Positions 55,134 to 64,000 are shown, numbered from the stretch's first letter. The stretch: 64,000 bases of DNA from Gemmatimonadaceae bacterium (GCA_011525845.1 WYBP01000014.1:1-64000); one strand, 5' to 3'. Program-made: numbers and translations. Notes: generated by a model from the sequence alone, not told the origin.

Positions 55134-56372
55134 ATGCGACCCTCTCGACATATCCGCGGCGCGCTCGCCGGCGCGGCCGCTCTCATCGCCGCCCTCGCCT
55201 GCGCCGACACCTCGGCGCGCTCCATCAGCGTCTCGGAGCTTTCATCTCCCGTCGGTCCCGATGCGGCGGAACCCTTCGTGGCGCGCGCACCCGACGGGCG
55301 CGTGGTGCTCAGCTGGCTCGAGCGCGCGGCGGACTCCAGCGTGGCGTTCCGCTTCGCGATGCTCGACAGCGCGCTCAGCACCTGGTCCGAACCCCGGGAG
55401 ATCCTGCGGCGGAAGGACCTGTTCGTGAACTGGGCGGACTTCCCCTCGGTGGTCCCACTCGCGGACGGCACGCTGCTCGCCCACTGGCTGCAGCGGAACG
55501 GTGAAGGCCGTTATGCCTACGATGTGCGACTCAGCGAGTCGCGCGACGGCGGCGCGACCTGGAGCGAGAGCGCCCTGCCGCACGCACCGGGATTCCAGGC
55601 CGAGCATGGTTTCGTCTCCATCCTGCCGCGGGCCGAGGGGGGCGCGAGCATCGTGCTCCTCGACGGCGGCGCCGGACTCGTCGGCGCGCCGAAGGACGCG
55701 CACCCCGCCATGCACCTGGGCTACGCCACGTGGGGCGATGGCAGGGTCACCTCCACCGCGATCCTCGACACCCGCGTCTGCGACTGCTGCCAGACCACGA
55801 GCGCGATGACGTCGCGCGGACCGGTGCTCGCCTACCGCGACCGGAGCGAGGAGGAGATCCGCGACATGTCCGTCGTGCGGCTGGTCGATGGCCAGTGGAC
55901 GGAGCCGAAGACCCTCCACGCCGACGGCTGGAAGATCTCGAGTTGCCCGGTGAACGGACCGGCCATCGGCGCCGTGCACGACACGGTCGCGGCGGTCTGG
56001 TTCACGGGGGCGCAGGACACCGCGCGCGTGCGCGTGGCCTTCTCCACCGATGCCGGCGCCACGTTCGGTCCCGCCGTCCGTATCGACGGCGGCCTCCCGA
56101 CCGGGCGCGTGGACCTCGAGATGCTCGATGGCGGCGCGGCCCTCGTGAGCTGGGTCGAGCGCACCGGGGGCGACTCGGCCGAGGTCTGGGTGCGGGTCGT
56201 GCGCGCGGACGGCACGATGGAGCCGCACGCGGTGGTGACACCCTCCTCCGGCGCGCGGTCGAGCGGGTTCCCGCGCATGGCGCGCGTGCCCGGCGGTGCG
56301 GTGATGGCGTGGACCGTGCCGGGCACACCGAGCACGATCAAGGTGGCGATGATCCGCGTCGGCGCGCGATGA
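55134..56372 (+). CDS. Sialidase-like (BNR-type) lipoprotein
   Basis: A 412-residue lipoprotein. The signal (HIRGALAGAAALIAALAC) ends in a lipobox. The mature part is a beta-propeller-like repeat series with SxDGGxTW-type turns (SRDGGATWSES, STDAGATFGPA), as in BNR/Asp-box sialidase-like domains. A Cys cluster (RVCDCCQTTSAM) and a later CPVNGPAI sit on the propeller. No complete sialidase active site is visible, so the ligand is unknown. The TlpA gene overlaps its end by 4 nt (ATGA). Confidence 0.85.
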   Translation: MRPSRHIRGALAGAAALIAALACADTSARSISVSELSSPVGPDAAEPFVARAPDGRVVLSWLERAADSSVAFRFAMLDSALSTWSEPREILRRKDLFVNWADFPSVVPLADGTLLAHWLQRNGEGRYAYDVRLSESRDGGATWSESALPHAPGFQAEHGFVSILPRAEGGASIVLLDGGAGLVGAPKDAHPAMHLGYATWGDGRVTSTAILDTRVCDCCQTTSAMTSRGPVLAYRDRSEEEIRDMSVVRLVDGQWTEPKTLHADGWKISSCPVNGPAIGAVHDTVAAVWFTGAQDTARVRVAFSTDAGATFGPAVRIDGGLPTGRVDLEMLDGGAALVSWVERTGGDSAEVWVRVVRADGTMEPHAVVTPSSGARSSGFPRMARVPGGAVMAWTVPGTPSTIKVAMIRVGAR

Positions 56373-56965
56373 TGGCGGCGGGGATGCGGGCGCGCACTCG
56401 AGGCGCCGCGGCCCTGCGCCGCGCGGTCGTCGCGCCGGTGTTAGCGGCGGTATTCGCCGCGGCGTTCGCAGTCGCGTTCACAGCGTGCACGCAGGGCGAG
56501 GTGCGCGCGGTCGCCGTGGGGGCGCCGGCGCCGGCCTACGCGGCCGAACGCCTCGACGGGACGCCGGTCTCCCTTGCCGAGCTGCGCGGCCAGGTGGTGC
56601 TCCTCAACATCTGGGCGACCTGGTGCAAGCCCTGCCGCGAGGAGATCCCCGCACTCGAGGTCCTGCACCAGCGGCACGCAAGTCAGGGACTGCTGGTCGC
56701 CGGCGTCAGCATCGACCTGCCGGGCGAGAAGCCACGCGTGGAGAGCTTCGCTCGCGCGCTGGGCGCGACCTACCCGCTCTGGCTCGATCCCGACGATCGC
56801 GTATCCAACACCTTCCTCGCGATCGGCGTGCCGGCCACCTACCTGATCGGCCGGGACGGCACGCTGCGCTGGAAGCACATGGGACCGGTCACCGCCGACG
56901 ACCCGGCACTCACCGCAGCGCTCACGGCCGCGCTCTCGGAACCCGCCCCGGCCGCGGCGCCCTGA
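56369..56965 (+). CDS. TlpA-family thioredoxin-like lipoprotein
   Basis: A 198-residue lipoprotein from ATG 56369, coupled to the upstream gene. The signal helix (VLAAVFAAAFAVAFTAC) has a lipobox, then VGAPAPAYAAERLDGTPVSL, WATWCKPCREEIPAL with the redox CxxC (WCKPC), and VPATYLIGRDGTLRW with the cis-Pro. It reduces or oxidises thiols in the envelope, probably for cytochrome c or Cys-rich lipoproteins such as the CDCC-containing upstream protein. Confidence 0.92.
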   Translation: MMAAGMRARTRGAAALRRAVVAPVLAAVFAAAFAVAFTACTQGEVRAVAVGAPAPAYAAERLDGTPVSLAELRGQVVLLNIWATWCKPCREEIPALEVLHQRHASQGLLVAGVSIDLPGEKPRVESFARALGATYPLWLDPDDRVSNTFLAIGVPATYLIGRDGTLRWKHMGPVTADDPALTAALTAALSEPAPAAAP

Positions 56966-56966
56966 G

Positions 56967-57440
56967 TCAGTCCTCGCCCTCGTGGATCGTCGTGAGCTCG
57001 ACGATCCGCAGGCGGCGGGTCCGGTCCGGCAGGCGCAGCATCGCCGTCTCCCCGACCTTCTTGCCGAGCAGGGCGCGACCGATCGGCGACGACATCGTCA
57101 CCTGCCCGTCGTCGAAGTCCTCGGCGTCCCCGAAGATCATGTGGTAGTTCTCGCGCGACTTGGATGCCTCGTCCTCCACCACGACCCTGGAGCCGAGGCC
57201 GACCGCATCCGTGGCGATCTGTGACTCGTCGATGCTCGAGAGCTTGGAGAGCCGCTGCGTGAGCTGCCCGAGCCGGGCCTGCACGAACTGCTGGCGCTCC
57301 AAAGCCGCCTTGTACTCCGAGTTCTCGCGCAGGTCGCCGAGCTCGACGGCCTTCCTGATCTCGTTCGGGAGCGTGACGTTCAGCTCGAAGCGGAGCTTCT
57401 CGGCTTCGTCGGTGAGTTTCTGCTTGAGCGCCTCGATCAT
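56967..57440 (-). CDS. greA: Transcription elongation factor GreA
   Basis: A 157-residue GreA. The coiled-coil tip has GDLRENSEYKAALE with the acidic catalytic residues; the C-terminal domain has YHMIFGDAEDFDDGQVTMSSPIGRALLG. It rescues backtracked RNA polymerase by stimulating transcript cleavage. It converges on the TlpA-like gene (stops adjacent). The leader from a clear promoter holds a terminator hairpin about 34 nt before the start, see the regulatory entries. Confidence 0.96.
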   Translation of the reverse strand: MIEALKQKLTDEAEKLRFELNVTLPNEIRKAVELGDLRENSEYKAALERQQFVQARLGQLTQRLSKLSSIDESQIATDAVGLGSRVVVEDEASKSRENYHMIFGDAEDFDDGQVTMSSPIGRALLGKKVGETAMLRLPDRTRRLRIVELTTIHEGED

Positions 57441-57473
57441 GCCGGCGGCCTCGGGAGGAAAGGACGTCCAAAG

Positions 57474-57513
57474 AAAAACGGAGGCGCCCGGCCGTTAAGG
57501 GTGGCCGGGCGCC
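57474..57513 (-). terminator. Intrinsic terminator in the greA leader
   Basis: On the minus strand, GGCGCCCGGCC (57513-57503) pairs with GGCCGGGCGCC (57493-57483), a perfect 11-bp stem with a 9-nt loop. Four bases later comes UUUUU (57478-57474). It lies between the greA promoter and its start, so it would stop a share of transcripts and release an RNA of about 50 nt. Confidence 0.72.
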
Positions 57514-57533
57514 GCGATGGACTGCGTGGGCAG

Positions 57534-57562
57534 AGTATAAGGGGCGGTACGTTATCGTTCAA
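57534..57562 (-). promoter_or_regulatory. Sigma70-type promoter for greA
   Basis: On the minus strand, TTGAAC (57562-57557) and TATACT (57539-57534) are separated by exactly 17 nt. Each differs from consensus by one base. Transcription would begin near 57527 and run into the leader terminator and greA. Confidence 0.78.
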
Positions 57563-57565
57563 GCA

Positions 57566-58405
57566 ATGCTCAGGATCATCGCGCACGGGGAGGTCTCGCA
57601 GCTCCATTTCTCGACCTGGCGGAGCCGGGCGATGGGGTACTCCGTGAGCGCGTTCATGACGCGCAACGTGTTGATCGACACGGGGTTCCCACATGTCGCG
57701 GGCGCGCTGCGACGATGGCTCGGCGCCACGCGCCCGGCGGGGGTGATCCTCACGCACGCGCACGAGGACCACGCCGGGAATGCCGAGCTGCTCGCCCGGC
57801 TGGGGACCTCCATCCGGTGCGCGCCGGAGACCTTGGAGGCGCTTCGGGTCCCGAAACCGATCGGGTGGTACCGCCGCGTCTGCTGGGGGAGCGCCACGCC
57901 GCTGCGCTCCGCCGTGCGGCCGTTCGAGGATGCGGCGCTGCACCTGGTGCCGGCGCGCGGCCACTCCCCGGACCACCATGTCGTCTGGGACCCCGAGCGC
58001 GAGACCGTGTTCGGCGGTGACCTCTTCATCGGGGTGAAGGTCCGCATCGCCCACCCGGGGGAGGACATCCGTGGCCAGCTGCCGGCACTCCGGAGCGTGA
58101 TCGCGCTCGGGCCCCGGCGCTACTTCGACGCGCATCGCGGCCTCCTCGAGGACCCGGTGGTCCAGCTGCGCGCCAAGGTCGCGTGGATGGAGGAGATGAT
58201 CGGCGAGATCGAGCGGCGCGCCGATGCGGGGTGGGATGAACGAGCGATCCGCGACGCCGTGCTGGGCCCCGAGGACCTGACGGGGTGGGCCAGCCGGGGC
58301 GACTACGCCCGGATCAACTTCGTTCGGGGTGTGCTCGGGTCGGGCGGCACCGGTCGGCAGGGGCCGGAAGCGGTGGCGACCGCGGCGGTGACCAAGGTCA
58401 CGTAG
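57566..58405 (+). CDS. Metallo-beta-lactamase fold hydrolase
   Basis: A 279-residue MBL-fold protein. The metal motif is LTHAHEDHAGN (HxHxDH), followed by GHSPDHHVVW and an FGGDLFIG strand with the bridging Asp. The family hydrolyses thioesters, lactones or nucleic acids; no subgroup motif stands out. It starts at ATG 57566, overlapping the greA promoter region head to head. The C-terminal 30 residues (SGGTGRQGPEAVATAA) are low complexity. It is followed 54 bp later by the giant Ig protein. Confidence 0.88.
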   Translation: MLRIIAHGEVSQLHFSTWRSRAMGYSVSAFMTRNVLIDTGFPHVAGALRRWLGATRPAGVILTHAHEDHAGNAELLARLGTSIRCAPETLEALRVPKPIGWYRRVCWGSATPLRSAVRPFEDAALHLVPARGHSPDHHVVWDPERETVFGGDLFIGVKVRIAHPGEDIRGQLPALRSVIALGPRRYFDAHRGLLEDPVVQLRAKVAWMEEMIGEIERRADAGWDERAIRDAVLGPEDLTGWASRGDYARINFVRGVLGSGGTGRQGPEAVATAAVTKVT

Positions 58406-58459
58406 CCGTCGGGCCCCCCGCCCTGTCCGGGCACAAGACTCGCGGATACTTTCGAGTCG

Positions 58460-61400
58460 ATGCGCCTTGGACGGCTCGCCCGTGCCCCACGCCGCGCCCT
58501 CGCCTTGATGGCGGGGGTGCTCGGCCTCTCGCTGCTCAGTTGCGGACGCGAGGTGACGGGGCCGGATGGGGGCGCGCTCCGGTTCGCCGACGGACTCTCC
58601 TTCGCGGCGGAGTTCCCGGCCCCCCTGCGCAACGTGGCCGACGGCGCCGGGTCGGTGATCCCCTTCGAGCGCGTGCGGGTGACGTTCCGGCGGGTGGGAG
58701 ACGCGGTCGCGCTCGACACCGTGATCACCTTCGGGGCGTCGGTCGATTCGATCGCGATCGCGTTCCGCGTCCCGCTCTCGGCGAACGCGCCGACGACGGG
58801 CGAACCGCTGACGCTGAGTCTCGCGTTCGTGAACGCCGCGGGGGACACCGTCTTCCGCGGCGGCCCGGCTCCCGTGCTCGCGCGCGCGCTCGCCCCGGGA
58901 GAGGCGCTCCCCGCACCGATCCCGGTGACGCTGCGCGTGGTCGGGGTGAACGCGGACGCACGCAGCGTGAGCATCCTGCCCGAGAGTCTCACCGTGGTGG
59001 CCGGCAGTCCGTTCACCTTCTCGGGCACGGCCTATGACGCACAGGGTGCGCCGCTGTCGGGCGTCGCGCTGGTCTATACGATGCTGGATCCGACACTCGG
59101 CGCCCTCACGAACCGGGCCGCCGGCAGCGGCACCGTGGGTGCCGCGCGCGGTATGGCGCGGGTGCGCGTGGAGCTCGCGAGCGGCGCCGCGTCCGACACC
59201 AGCTTCCTGACGATCCTCCCTCGCCCCGGCGCGCTCGCCCTCGTTTCGGGTGGCACGCAGACCGCCTCGGTGGGCGCCGCGCTGGCGCAGCCCGTGGTGG
59301 TGCGCCTGACGGCGACCGACGGCCAGCCGCTCGCCGGTGCCGCGATCGCCGCCGCCGTGACCACGGGCGGTGGCGCCGTGACGCCTCTCGGCACCGTGAC
59401 CGACAGCGTCGGCGTCTTCCGCTTCAACTGGCAGCTGGGCTCGCTCGCAGGTGCGCAGACCGCGACGGTGACGACCGCGGGCGTGACGCCGCTCGTGATC
59501 ACCGCGACGGCGACCTCCTCGGGCGCCGTGCAGCTCCGGATCACGCAGCAGATCGGCGCGACCTACCAGGCGGGGGACAGCATCCCCGCGCTCCTGGTGG
59601 AGGCGCGCAACGTGAGCAACGCGCGCGACACCACGTATGCCGACTCCGTCACGCTGAGCTTCGCCGTGAACCCGACCGGCGCGACGCTCATCGGGACGAC
59701 GCGCGTCGCGGCCGTGGCCGGTGTGGCGCGCTTCGACAACTTCCGCGTGCAGCGCGCCGGCACCGGGTACCGCCTCCGGGTGACCGCGGCGGGGCTCGGC
59801 GCCGACACCTCGGCCACCTTCGCGATCACCGCGCGCGCCGCCTCGCTGCTCACGCTCCAGTCGGGGGGCAGCCAGGTGGCGCCGCCGTCCACCGCGCTGC
59901 CGCAGCCGGTGGTGGTGCGGGTGACGGATGCATTCGCGAACCCGATCGCCGGCGTCACCGTGGCGTTCGCGGTCGCGAGCGGCTCCGTCTCCGCGGCGAC
60001 GGTGAACACGGATGCCGCGGGCCTCGCGAGCGTGACTTGGACCCTGGGCTCCGCGGGGGGCGCGCAGGCGCTGACCGTCACCTCCGCAGGGCTGACGGGT
60101 TCGCCGCTGACCGTGCTGGCCAACAACGTGGGCGGCGCCGTCGCGACCACGACGGTCGCCCCGACCTTCGACACGCTCACCGCGATCGGCGCCACGCGGA
60201 CCCTCGCGGCCACGGCGCGGGACGCCGGCAACGCCGTGGTCCCTGGCGTCTACACCTGGCTCTCGCGCACGCCGGCGGTGGCGACCGTCGACTCCACCGG
60301 ACGGGTGACGGCGGTGGCGGACGGCACCGCCTGGGTCGTCGCGACGGAGGCCGGGGGCACGCGGGACTCGTCGCGCATCGTGGTGCAGCAGCGGCTCGCG
60401 ACCATCAACGTCACGCCGGGGACGCGCAACGTGTACCTGAGCGGGACCGCCCCCTTCACCGCGAGCGCGGTGGACGGGCTCGGCGTGCCGCTCACGGTGC
60501 AGCCGACGATCACCTGGAGCACCGCCTCCTCGGCGATCGCGAGCATCACCGCGGGCGGCGTCGCGACCGGTGTGGGGCTCGGGAGTACGCAGGTGCGCGC
60601 GACCTCGGGGACGATCACGGGCGTCGCGACGCTCAACGTGCTCACGCCGATCCTGCGCATCGCGGTGGTGCGCGACTCGATCGGGTTCACGGTGAGCGAC
60701 ACCTTCTCACTGGCATCGCTCTCGGACACGCGCAGCTATCGGGCCGTGGCGTACGACACGCTCGACGCCGTGATGACCGGGGTCACCTTCACCTGGGCGT
60801 CCTCCAACCCGTCGGTGGCCTCGCTCGACTCGATCACGACCTCCACGGCGCGCGCGACGGCGCTGGCGAACGGCTTCACGGCCATCCGCGCGACGGCGCA
60901 GGGCGTGACGGGTGCCGCCGCGCTCACGGTGCAGCAGGTGATGCGGTCGATCGTGATCACGCCGGCCTCCGTGACCGTGGCCGTGACGGGCTCCGCGGTG
61001 CTCACCGCGCGGCGGCGGGATGCGCGCAACTTCTTCATCCCCGGCGGGACCTTCACCTTCGCCTCGGCCGCGACGGGCACGGCGACGGTCTCGGCCACGG
61101 GAGTCGTCACGGGCGTCTCGCTCGGCAGCACGACGGTCACGGCGACCATCGACACCATCACCTCCGCGCCCGCGACGGTCACGGTCGCGGCGACGGTCCC
61201 GCCCGCGATCTCGTTCGGCCGCGACACACTCGCGATCGGGCGTTCGGGGACCAACGTCGCGATCCCCGTCTACCTGAGCACGCCGGCGGGGAATGCGGTG
61301 ACCGTCAACCTCGCCGTCGCGGACACCTTCGCGTTCTTCAACCCGACCTCGATCAGCATCCCGGCCGGCCAGACCGTGGGCACCGCGCTGCTGAACGGCC

Positions 61401-64000
61401 GGAACGCGGGCACCACCCAGGTCTTCGCCGTGGATGCCGGCGCGGTCTACGCGGGGGACACGGCGGTGCTCGCCGTGCAGGCATCCGTGAGCCTCGTCCC
61501 GGGCAGTTACAGCATGGTCGTGAACGATGAGCGGCCCGGCCAGGTGCTGCTCACCGATCCGGCGCCGGCCGGCGGCACGTTCATCACGTTCACGCACGGG
61601 ACGCCGGGACGCGTCTCGGTCTCGCCCGACCCGGCGTTCATCCCGGCGGGCCAGCTCTCGGCGAACATCGTGATCCGCGGGCTCACGGCCGGGAGCACCA
61701 CGCTCACGCCCGCGGCCACGGGCGTGAACGGTGTCACGGCCAACGTCACCACGTCGGCGGCGGTGATCCAGAACTCGCCCACCTCGTTCCGCATGGGTGC
61801 GGGGCAGTTCTACCAGAACACGTACGCGTACGTCTCCCAGAACCTCTCGCTCCCGCTCACCGTCACGCTCTCCAGCTCGGACACCTCGGTCGCCCGCGTC
61901 CCGGCGAGCGTGACGATCCCGGCCGGCACCTACTACGTCTACTACGACGTCACCGCCCGCGCGGTGGGATCCGCCACGATCACGGCGACGGCCCCCGGCT
62001 GGACGGGCTTCACCACGCCCGTGGTGGTGACGACGCCTGGTGTCACGCTCAGCGGCGGCGGCACGTACAACACGACCCAGCCGGCGATCACCGTGTACGC
62101 CTACGCGCGGGATTCGGTCGGGAACTATTACCCGCGCACGAGTGCGCTGAGCGTCCAGCTCTCCTCGAGCGACACCACCGTGCTGCGCGTGCTCACGCCG
62201 AACCTGACGATCCCCGCGGGGCAGTACTACACGCTCACGCCGGGCCAGGTGATCTCCGGTGGCACGCCCGGCACGGCGCGGCTCCGGGTGACCGCCAGCG
62301 GACACCGCAGCGACTCGACGAGCTTCACGTTCGTGGGGCCGAGGCTGCAGTTCAGCTGGGGCGCCAACGTGATCGGGGCGGGGCAGCGCGACCAGAACCT
62401 CTACGTCTACACGCCGAACAACGTCACCGCGCCGCTCACGGTGAACATCGCGAACTCGGATTCGTCGTTCGCCGCCGCGCCGACGAGCGTGACGATCCCG
62501 GCCGGGACGTACTACGCCTACTTCACCGTCCGTGGCAAGTCGCCCGGGCTCTCGACCTTCATCGCCACGGCGGCCGGCCACTCGTCGGACACGGCGACGT
62601 ACCGGGTGACGACGCCGCGCATCCAGCTCAGCGGCGGCACGACGCTCAACCGGTTCGGCGCGCCCGCGGGACTCAACCTGTACACGACGGACAGCCTCGG
62701 GAACGTGCATGAACGCACGGACTCGCTGGTGGTCACGTACTCGAGTGCGAACACCTCCGTGGTGACGGTGACGCCGGCGGACACGGTCGACCCGGGGCTC
62801 TACTACGCGAACAGCGCGCGCGTCACCGCGGTGGACACCGGCACCACGTTGGTCACCGCGACCGCCCCGGGCCACGGCACGAGTTCGACCAGCTTCACCG
62901 TCGTCACGCCCAAGCTGAACATCTCGTTCGCCACCTATCGGATCGGGCGACGGCAGTACCGCCCGCCGTCGGAGCAGTACGTCTACATCCCGAACGCCAC
63001 GGGCACGCCGGTGGTGGTCACGTTCACGCAGAGCAACGCTGCGGTGGACTCGCTCTCGTCCACCACCGTGACGATCCCCGGCAACACCTATTACGCCTAC
63101 TTCGGGTTCGCGGGCCTGCAGGCGGGCGTGGACACCATCATCGCGAGCGCGACCGGATACCTGCCGGACACGGCCGTGGTGGTCGTCACCTCTCCACGCC
63201 TGACCGTGGCAGGCGGCCTCCCCGGGACCGCGACGACGACCAGCCCGCCCTCGACCGTGACCCTCTACACGGCGGACTCGCTCGGCAACGCGCACTACTC
63301 GCTCGACACGCTCCTCCTGAGCGCGGCGTCGAGCAACGCGGCCGTGATCCAGCCGGACAGCGTCGGCTTCCGCCTGCCGCGCGGCGCCTACTACGTCCAG
63401 CCGCGAGTCAACTATGTCGGCCCCGGCTCGGCATCGATGACCTACGCCGACTCGATGGGATCGGGGTACGGCACGATCACGACGAACACCGTCACCGTCA
63501 CCGGCCCGTCGCTCTCGCTCTACAACGGCCGCCCGACGCTGGGGATGCGGCAGAACGGCGCGCTCGTCTCCTCGTACGTGCAGATCCCCAACGCGATCGG
63601 CTCACCGTTGGTGGTGAACCTCGTCTCGACGGACCCGACGGTCGCGTCCGTGCCGGCGACGGTCACCATCCCGCAGGGGCAGACGTACGCCTACTTCCAG
63701 ATCACCGCGCACGATGTCGTGGGGACCGTCCAGATCCAGGCGTCGGCCCCGGGATACGGACCCGCGAACGTGAACCAGGCGGTCACGGCGCCGCGCTTCC
63801 TCGTGAGCACGAGCGGCACGCTCAACACCACCTCGCCGGCCACGGCCATCTACGTCGCCGCGACGGACGCGGCGGGCAACCAGCACTACGTGAATGAGGA
63901 CGTGACGGTCACGCTCGCCTCGTCGAGCACCGTGGTCGGCACGATCGACTCGGCCACCGTCGTGATCCCCGCCGGTGGGTACTTCAACAACAACGCGCGC
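58460..64000 (+). CDS. Giant Ig-like (Big_1/Big_2) surface lipoprotein, 3' partial
   Basis: ATG 58460 opens a frame with no stop to the window edge, at least 1847 residues. The signal MRLGRLARAPRRALALMAGVLGLSLLSC has a lipobox. The first part carries Big_1-like units (VVVRVTDAFANPIAGVTVAFAVASG, DAAGLASVTWTLG) and Big_2-like units (TWLSRTPAVATVDSTGRVTAVADG, TWSTASSAIASITAGGVATG). From about 61790 the protein becomes regular ~97-residue modules, see the repeat entry. It is rich in Thr, Ser, Val and Ala and very poor in Cys and Lys. It is likely a filamentous cell-surface adhesin or spacer. The ligand-binding end lies outside the window. Confidence 0.9.
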   Translation, partial: MRLGRLARAPRRALALMAGVLGLSLLSCGREVTGPDGGALRFADGLSFAAEFPAPLRNVADGAGSVIPFERVRVTFRRVGDAVALDTVITFGASVDSIAIAFRVPLSANAPTTGEPLTLSLAFVNAAGDTVFRGGPAPVLARALAPGEALPAPIPVTLRVVGVNADARSVSILPESLTVVAGSPFTFSGTAYDAQGAPLSGVALVYTMLDPTLGALTNRAAGSGTVGAARGMARVRVELASGAASDTSFLTILPRPGALALVSGGTQTASVGAALAQPVVVRLTATDGQPLAGAAIAAAVTTGGGAVTPLGTVTDSVGVFRFNWQLGSLAGAQTATVTTAGVTPLVITATATSSGAVQLRITQQIGATYQAGDSIPALLVEARNVSNARDTTYADSVTLSFAVNPTGATLIGTTRVAAVAGVARFDNFRVQRAGTGYRLRVTAAGLGADTSATFAITARAASLLTLQSGGSQVAPPSTALPQPVVVRVTDAFANPIAGVTVAFAVASGSVSAATVNTDAAGLASVTWTLGSAGGAQALTVTSAGLTGSPLTVLANNVGGAVATTTVAPTFDTLTAIGATRTLAATARDAGNAVVPGVYTWLSRTPAVATVDSTGRVTAVADGTAWVVATEAGGTRDSSRIVVQQRLATINVTPGTRNVYLSGTAPFTASAVDGLGVPLTVQPTITWSTASSAIASITAGGVATGVGLGSTQVRATSGTITGVATLNVLTPILRIAVVRDSIGFTVSDTFSLASLSDTRSYRAVAYDTLDAVMTGVTFTWASSNPSVASLDSITTSTARATALANGFTAIRATAQGVTGAAALTVQQVMRSIVITPASVTVAVTGSAVLTARRRDARNFFIPGGTFTFASAATGTATVSATGVVTGVSLGSTTVTATIDTITSAPATVTVAATVPPAISFGRDTLAIGRSGTNVAIPVYLSTPAGNAVTVNLAVADTFAFFNPTSISIPAGQTVGTALLNGRNAGTTQVFAVDAGAVYAGDTAVLAVQASVSLVPGSYSMVVNDERPGQVLLTDPAPAGGTFITFTHGTPGRVSVSPDPAFIPAGQLSANIVIRGLTAGSTTLTPAATGVNGVTANVTTSAAVIQNSPTSFRMGAGQFYQNTYAYVSQNLSLPLTVTLSSSDTSVARVPASVTIPAGTYYVYYDVTARAVGSATITATAPGWTGFTTPVVVTTPGVTLSGGGTYNTTQPAITVYAYARDSVGNYYPRTSALSVQLSSSDTTVLRVLTPNLTIPAGQYYTLTPGQVISGGTPGTARLRVTASGHRSDSTSFTFVGPRLQFSWGANVIGAGQRDQNLYVYTPNNVTAPLTVNIANSDSSFAAAPTSVTIPAGTYYAYFTVRGKSPGLSTFIATAAGHSSDTATYRVTTPRIQLSGGTTLNRFGAPAGLNLYTTDSLGNVHERTDSLVVTYSSANTSVVTVTPADTVDPGLYYANSARVTAVDTGTTLVTATAPGHGTSSTSFTVVTPKLNISFATYRIGRRQYRPPSEQYVYIPNATGTPVVVTFTQSNAAVDSLSSTTVTIPGNTYYAYFGFAGLQAGVDTIIASATGYLPDTAVVVVTSPRLTVAGGLPGTATTTSPPSTVTLYTADSLGNAHYSLDTLLLSAASSNAAVIQPDSVGFRLPRGAYYVQPRVNYVGPGSASMTYADSMGSGYGTITTNTVTVTGPSLSLYNGRPTLGMRQNGALVSSYVQIPNAIGSPLVVNLVSTDPTVASVPATVTIPQGQTYAYFQITAHDVVGTVQIQASAPGYGPANVNQAVTAPRFLVSTSGTLNTTSPATAIYVAATDAAGNQHYVNEDVTVTLASSSTVVGTIDSATVVIPAGGYFNNNAR
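61790..64000 (+). repeat. Alternating A/B Ig-like modules, about 580-bp super-unit
   Basis: Modules of about 95-103 residues follow one another and share a core VTIPAGTYYAYF and a later ATAPGH. They alternate. A modules (from about 61790, 62347, 62917, 63514) have an early QNxYVYxPN-like strand. B modules (from about 62041, 62623, 63202, 63799) open SGGTxN and carry YxxDSLGNxH. The cycle A-B occurs at least four times, the last one cut by the window edge. Boundaries are by eye. Confidence 0.78.

Noticed and set aside
60707..63295. Long minus-strand frame opposite the giant Ig gene
   Set aside because: The Arg/Gly/His-rich translation mirrors the repeats of the sense frame.

Overview
The window looks like chromosomal DNA from a member of the Gemmatimonadota or a close relative. 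The DNA is very GC-rich (by eye near 70%). It carries many secreted lipoproteins with bacterial Ig-like domains, several membrane-anchored Ser/Thr kinases, a SusC/SusD pair, a fused E1 alpha/beta dehydrogenase, CcmH- and TlpA-type redox proteins, and short hypothetical proteins with alanine-, proline- or lysine-rich ends. The taxon is inferred from gene content, not from a marker gene. I see no rRNA, tRNA, CRISPR array, insertion sequence or prophage.

Layout. 1-1.6 kb: the 3' end of an RHS/YD-repeat gene with a DUF4258-like toxin tip, overlapped by a DUF2283 partner gene. 1.6-6.6 kb (minus strand): DExH helicase, secreted protein, 6-phosphofructokinase, a 77-residue SelW-like gene read through an in-frame UGA, and a small lipoprotein. 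6.6-14.5 kb: pseudopilin, RhlE helicase, alpha/beta hydrolase, an unknown protein and two overlapping Ser/Thr kinases. 14.7-17.3 kb: Lon. 17.3-26.2 kb: Ig-like lipoprotein, zinc-ribbon Ser/Thr kinase with TPR-like repeats, small lipoprotein, leishmanolysin-like Ig protein and class A PBP. 26.3-31.2 kb: NadE, Ada-like alkyltransferase, HNH nuclease, NlpE-like protein and a secreted beta-sandwich protein. 31.3-38.9 kb: fused E1 dehydrogenase, two amidohydrolases, two thioredoxin-like ferredoxins, OsmC and an orphan TonB plug protein. 39.1-43.7 kb: SusC/SusD closed by a 16-bp terminator. 43.7-48.4 kb: MoaB, cytochrome c, CcmH-like protein, ECF sigma/anti-sigma pair, PdxH and RsgA. 48.4-53.5 kb: FadI-FadJ-M14 peptidase, coupled by ATGA overlaps. 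53.5-57.4 kb: GlpD, BNR-like lipoprotein, TlpA and GreA. 57.6-64 kb: metallo-beta-lactamase-fold protein and a giant Ig-like lipoprotein that runs off the window.

The most notable hidden feature is at 5978-6211 on the minus strand. A complete SelW/Rdx-family reading frame is interrupted only by one UGA, exactly at the redox position of a CxxU motif. A 7-bp stem-loop with a small GU-containing apical loop follows at the distance expected for a bacterial SECIS element. Standard gene calling loses this gene. Other points of interest are a greA leader with a strong promoter followed by a terminator (GraL-like layout), an RHS tip with its likely antitoxin, a kinase whose N-terminal zinc ribbon implies a CTG start, and a giant adhesin-like lipoprotein built of alternating A/B modules.
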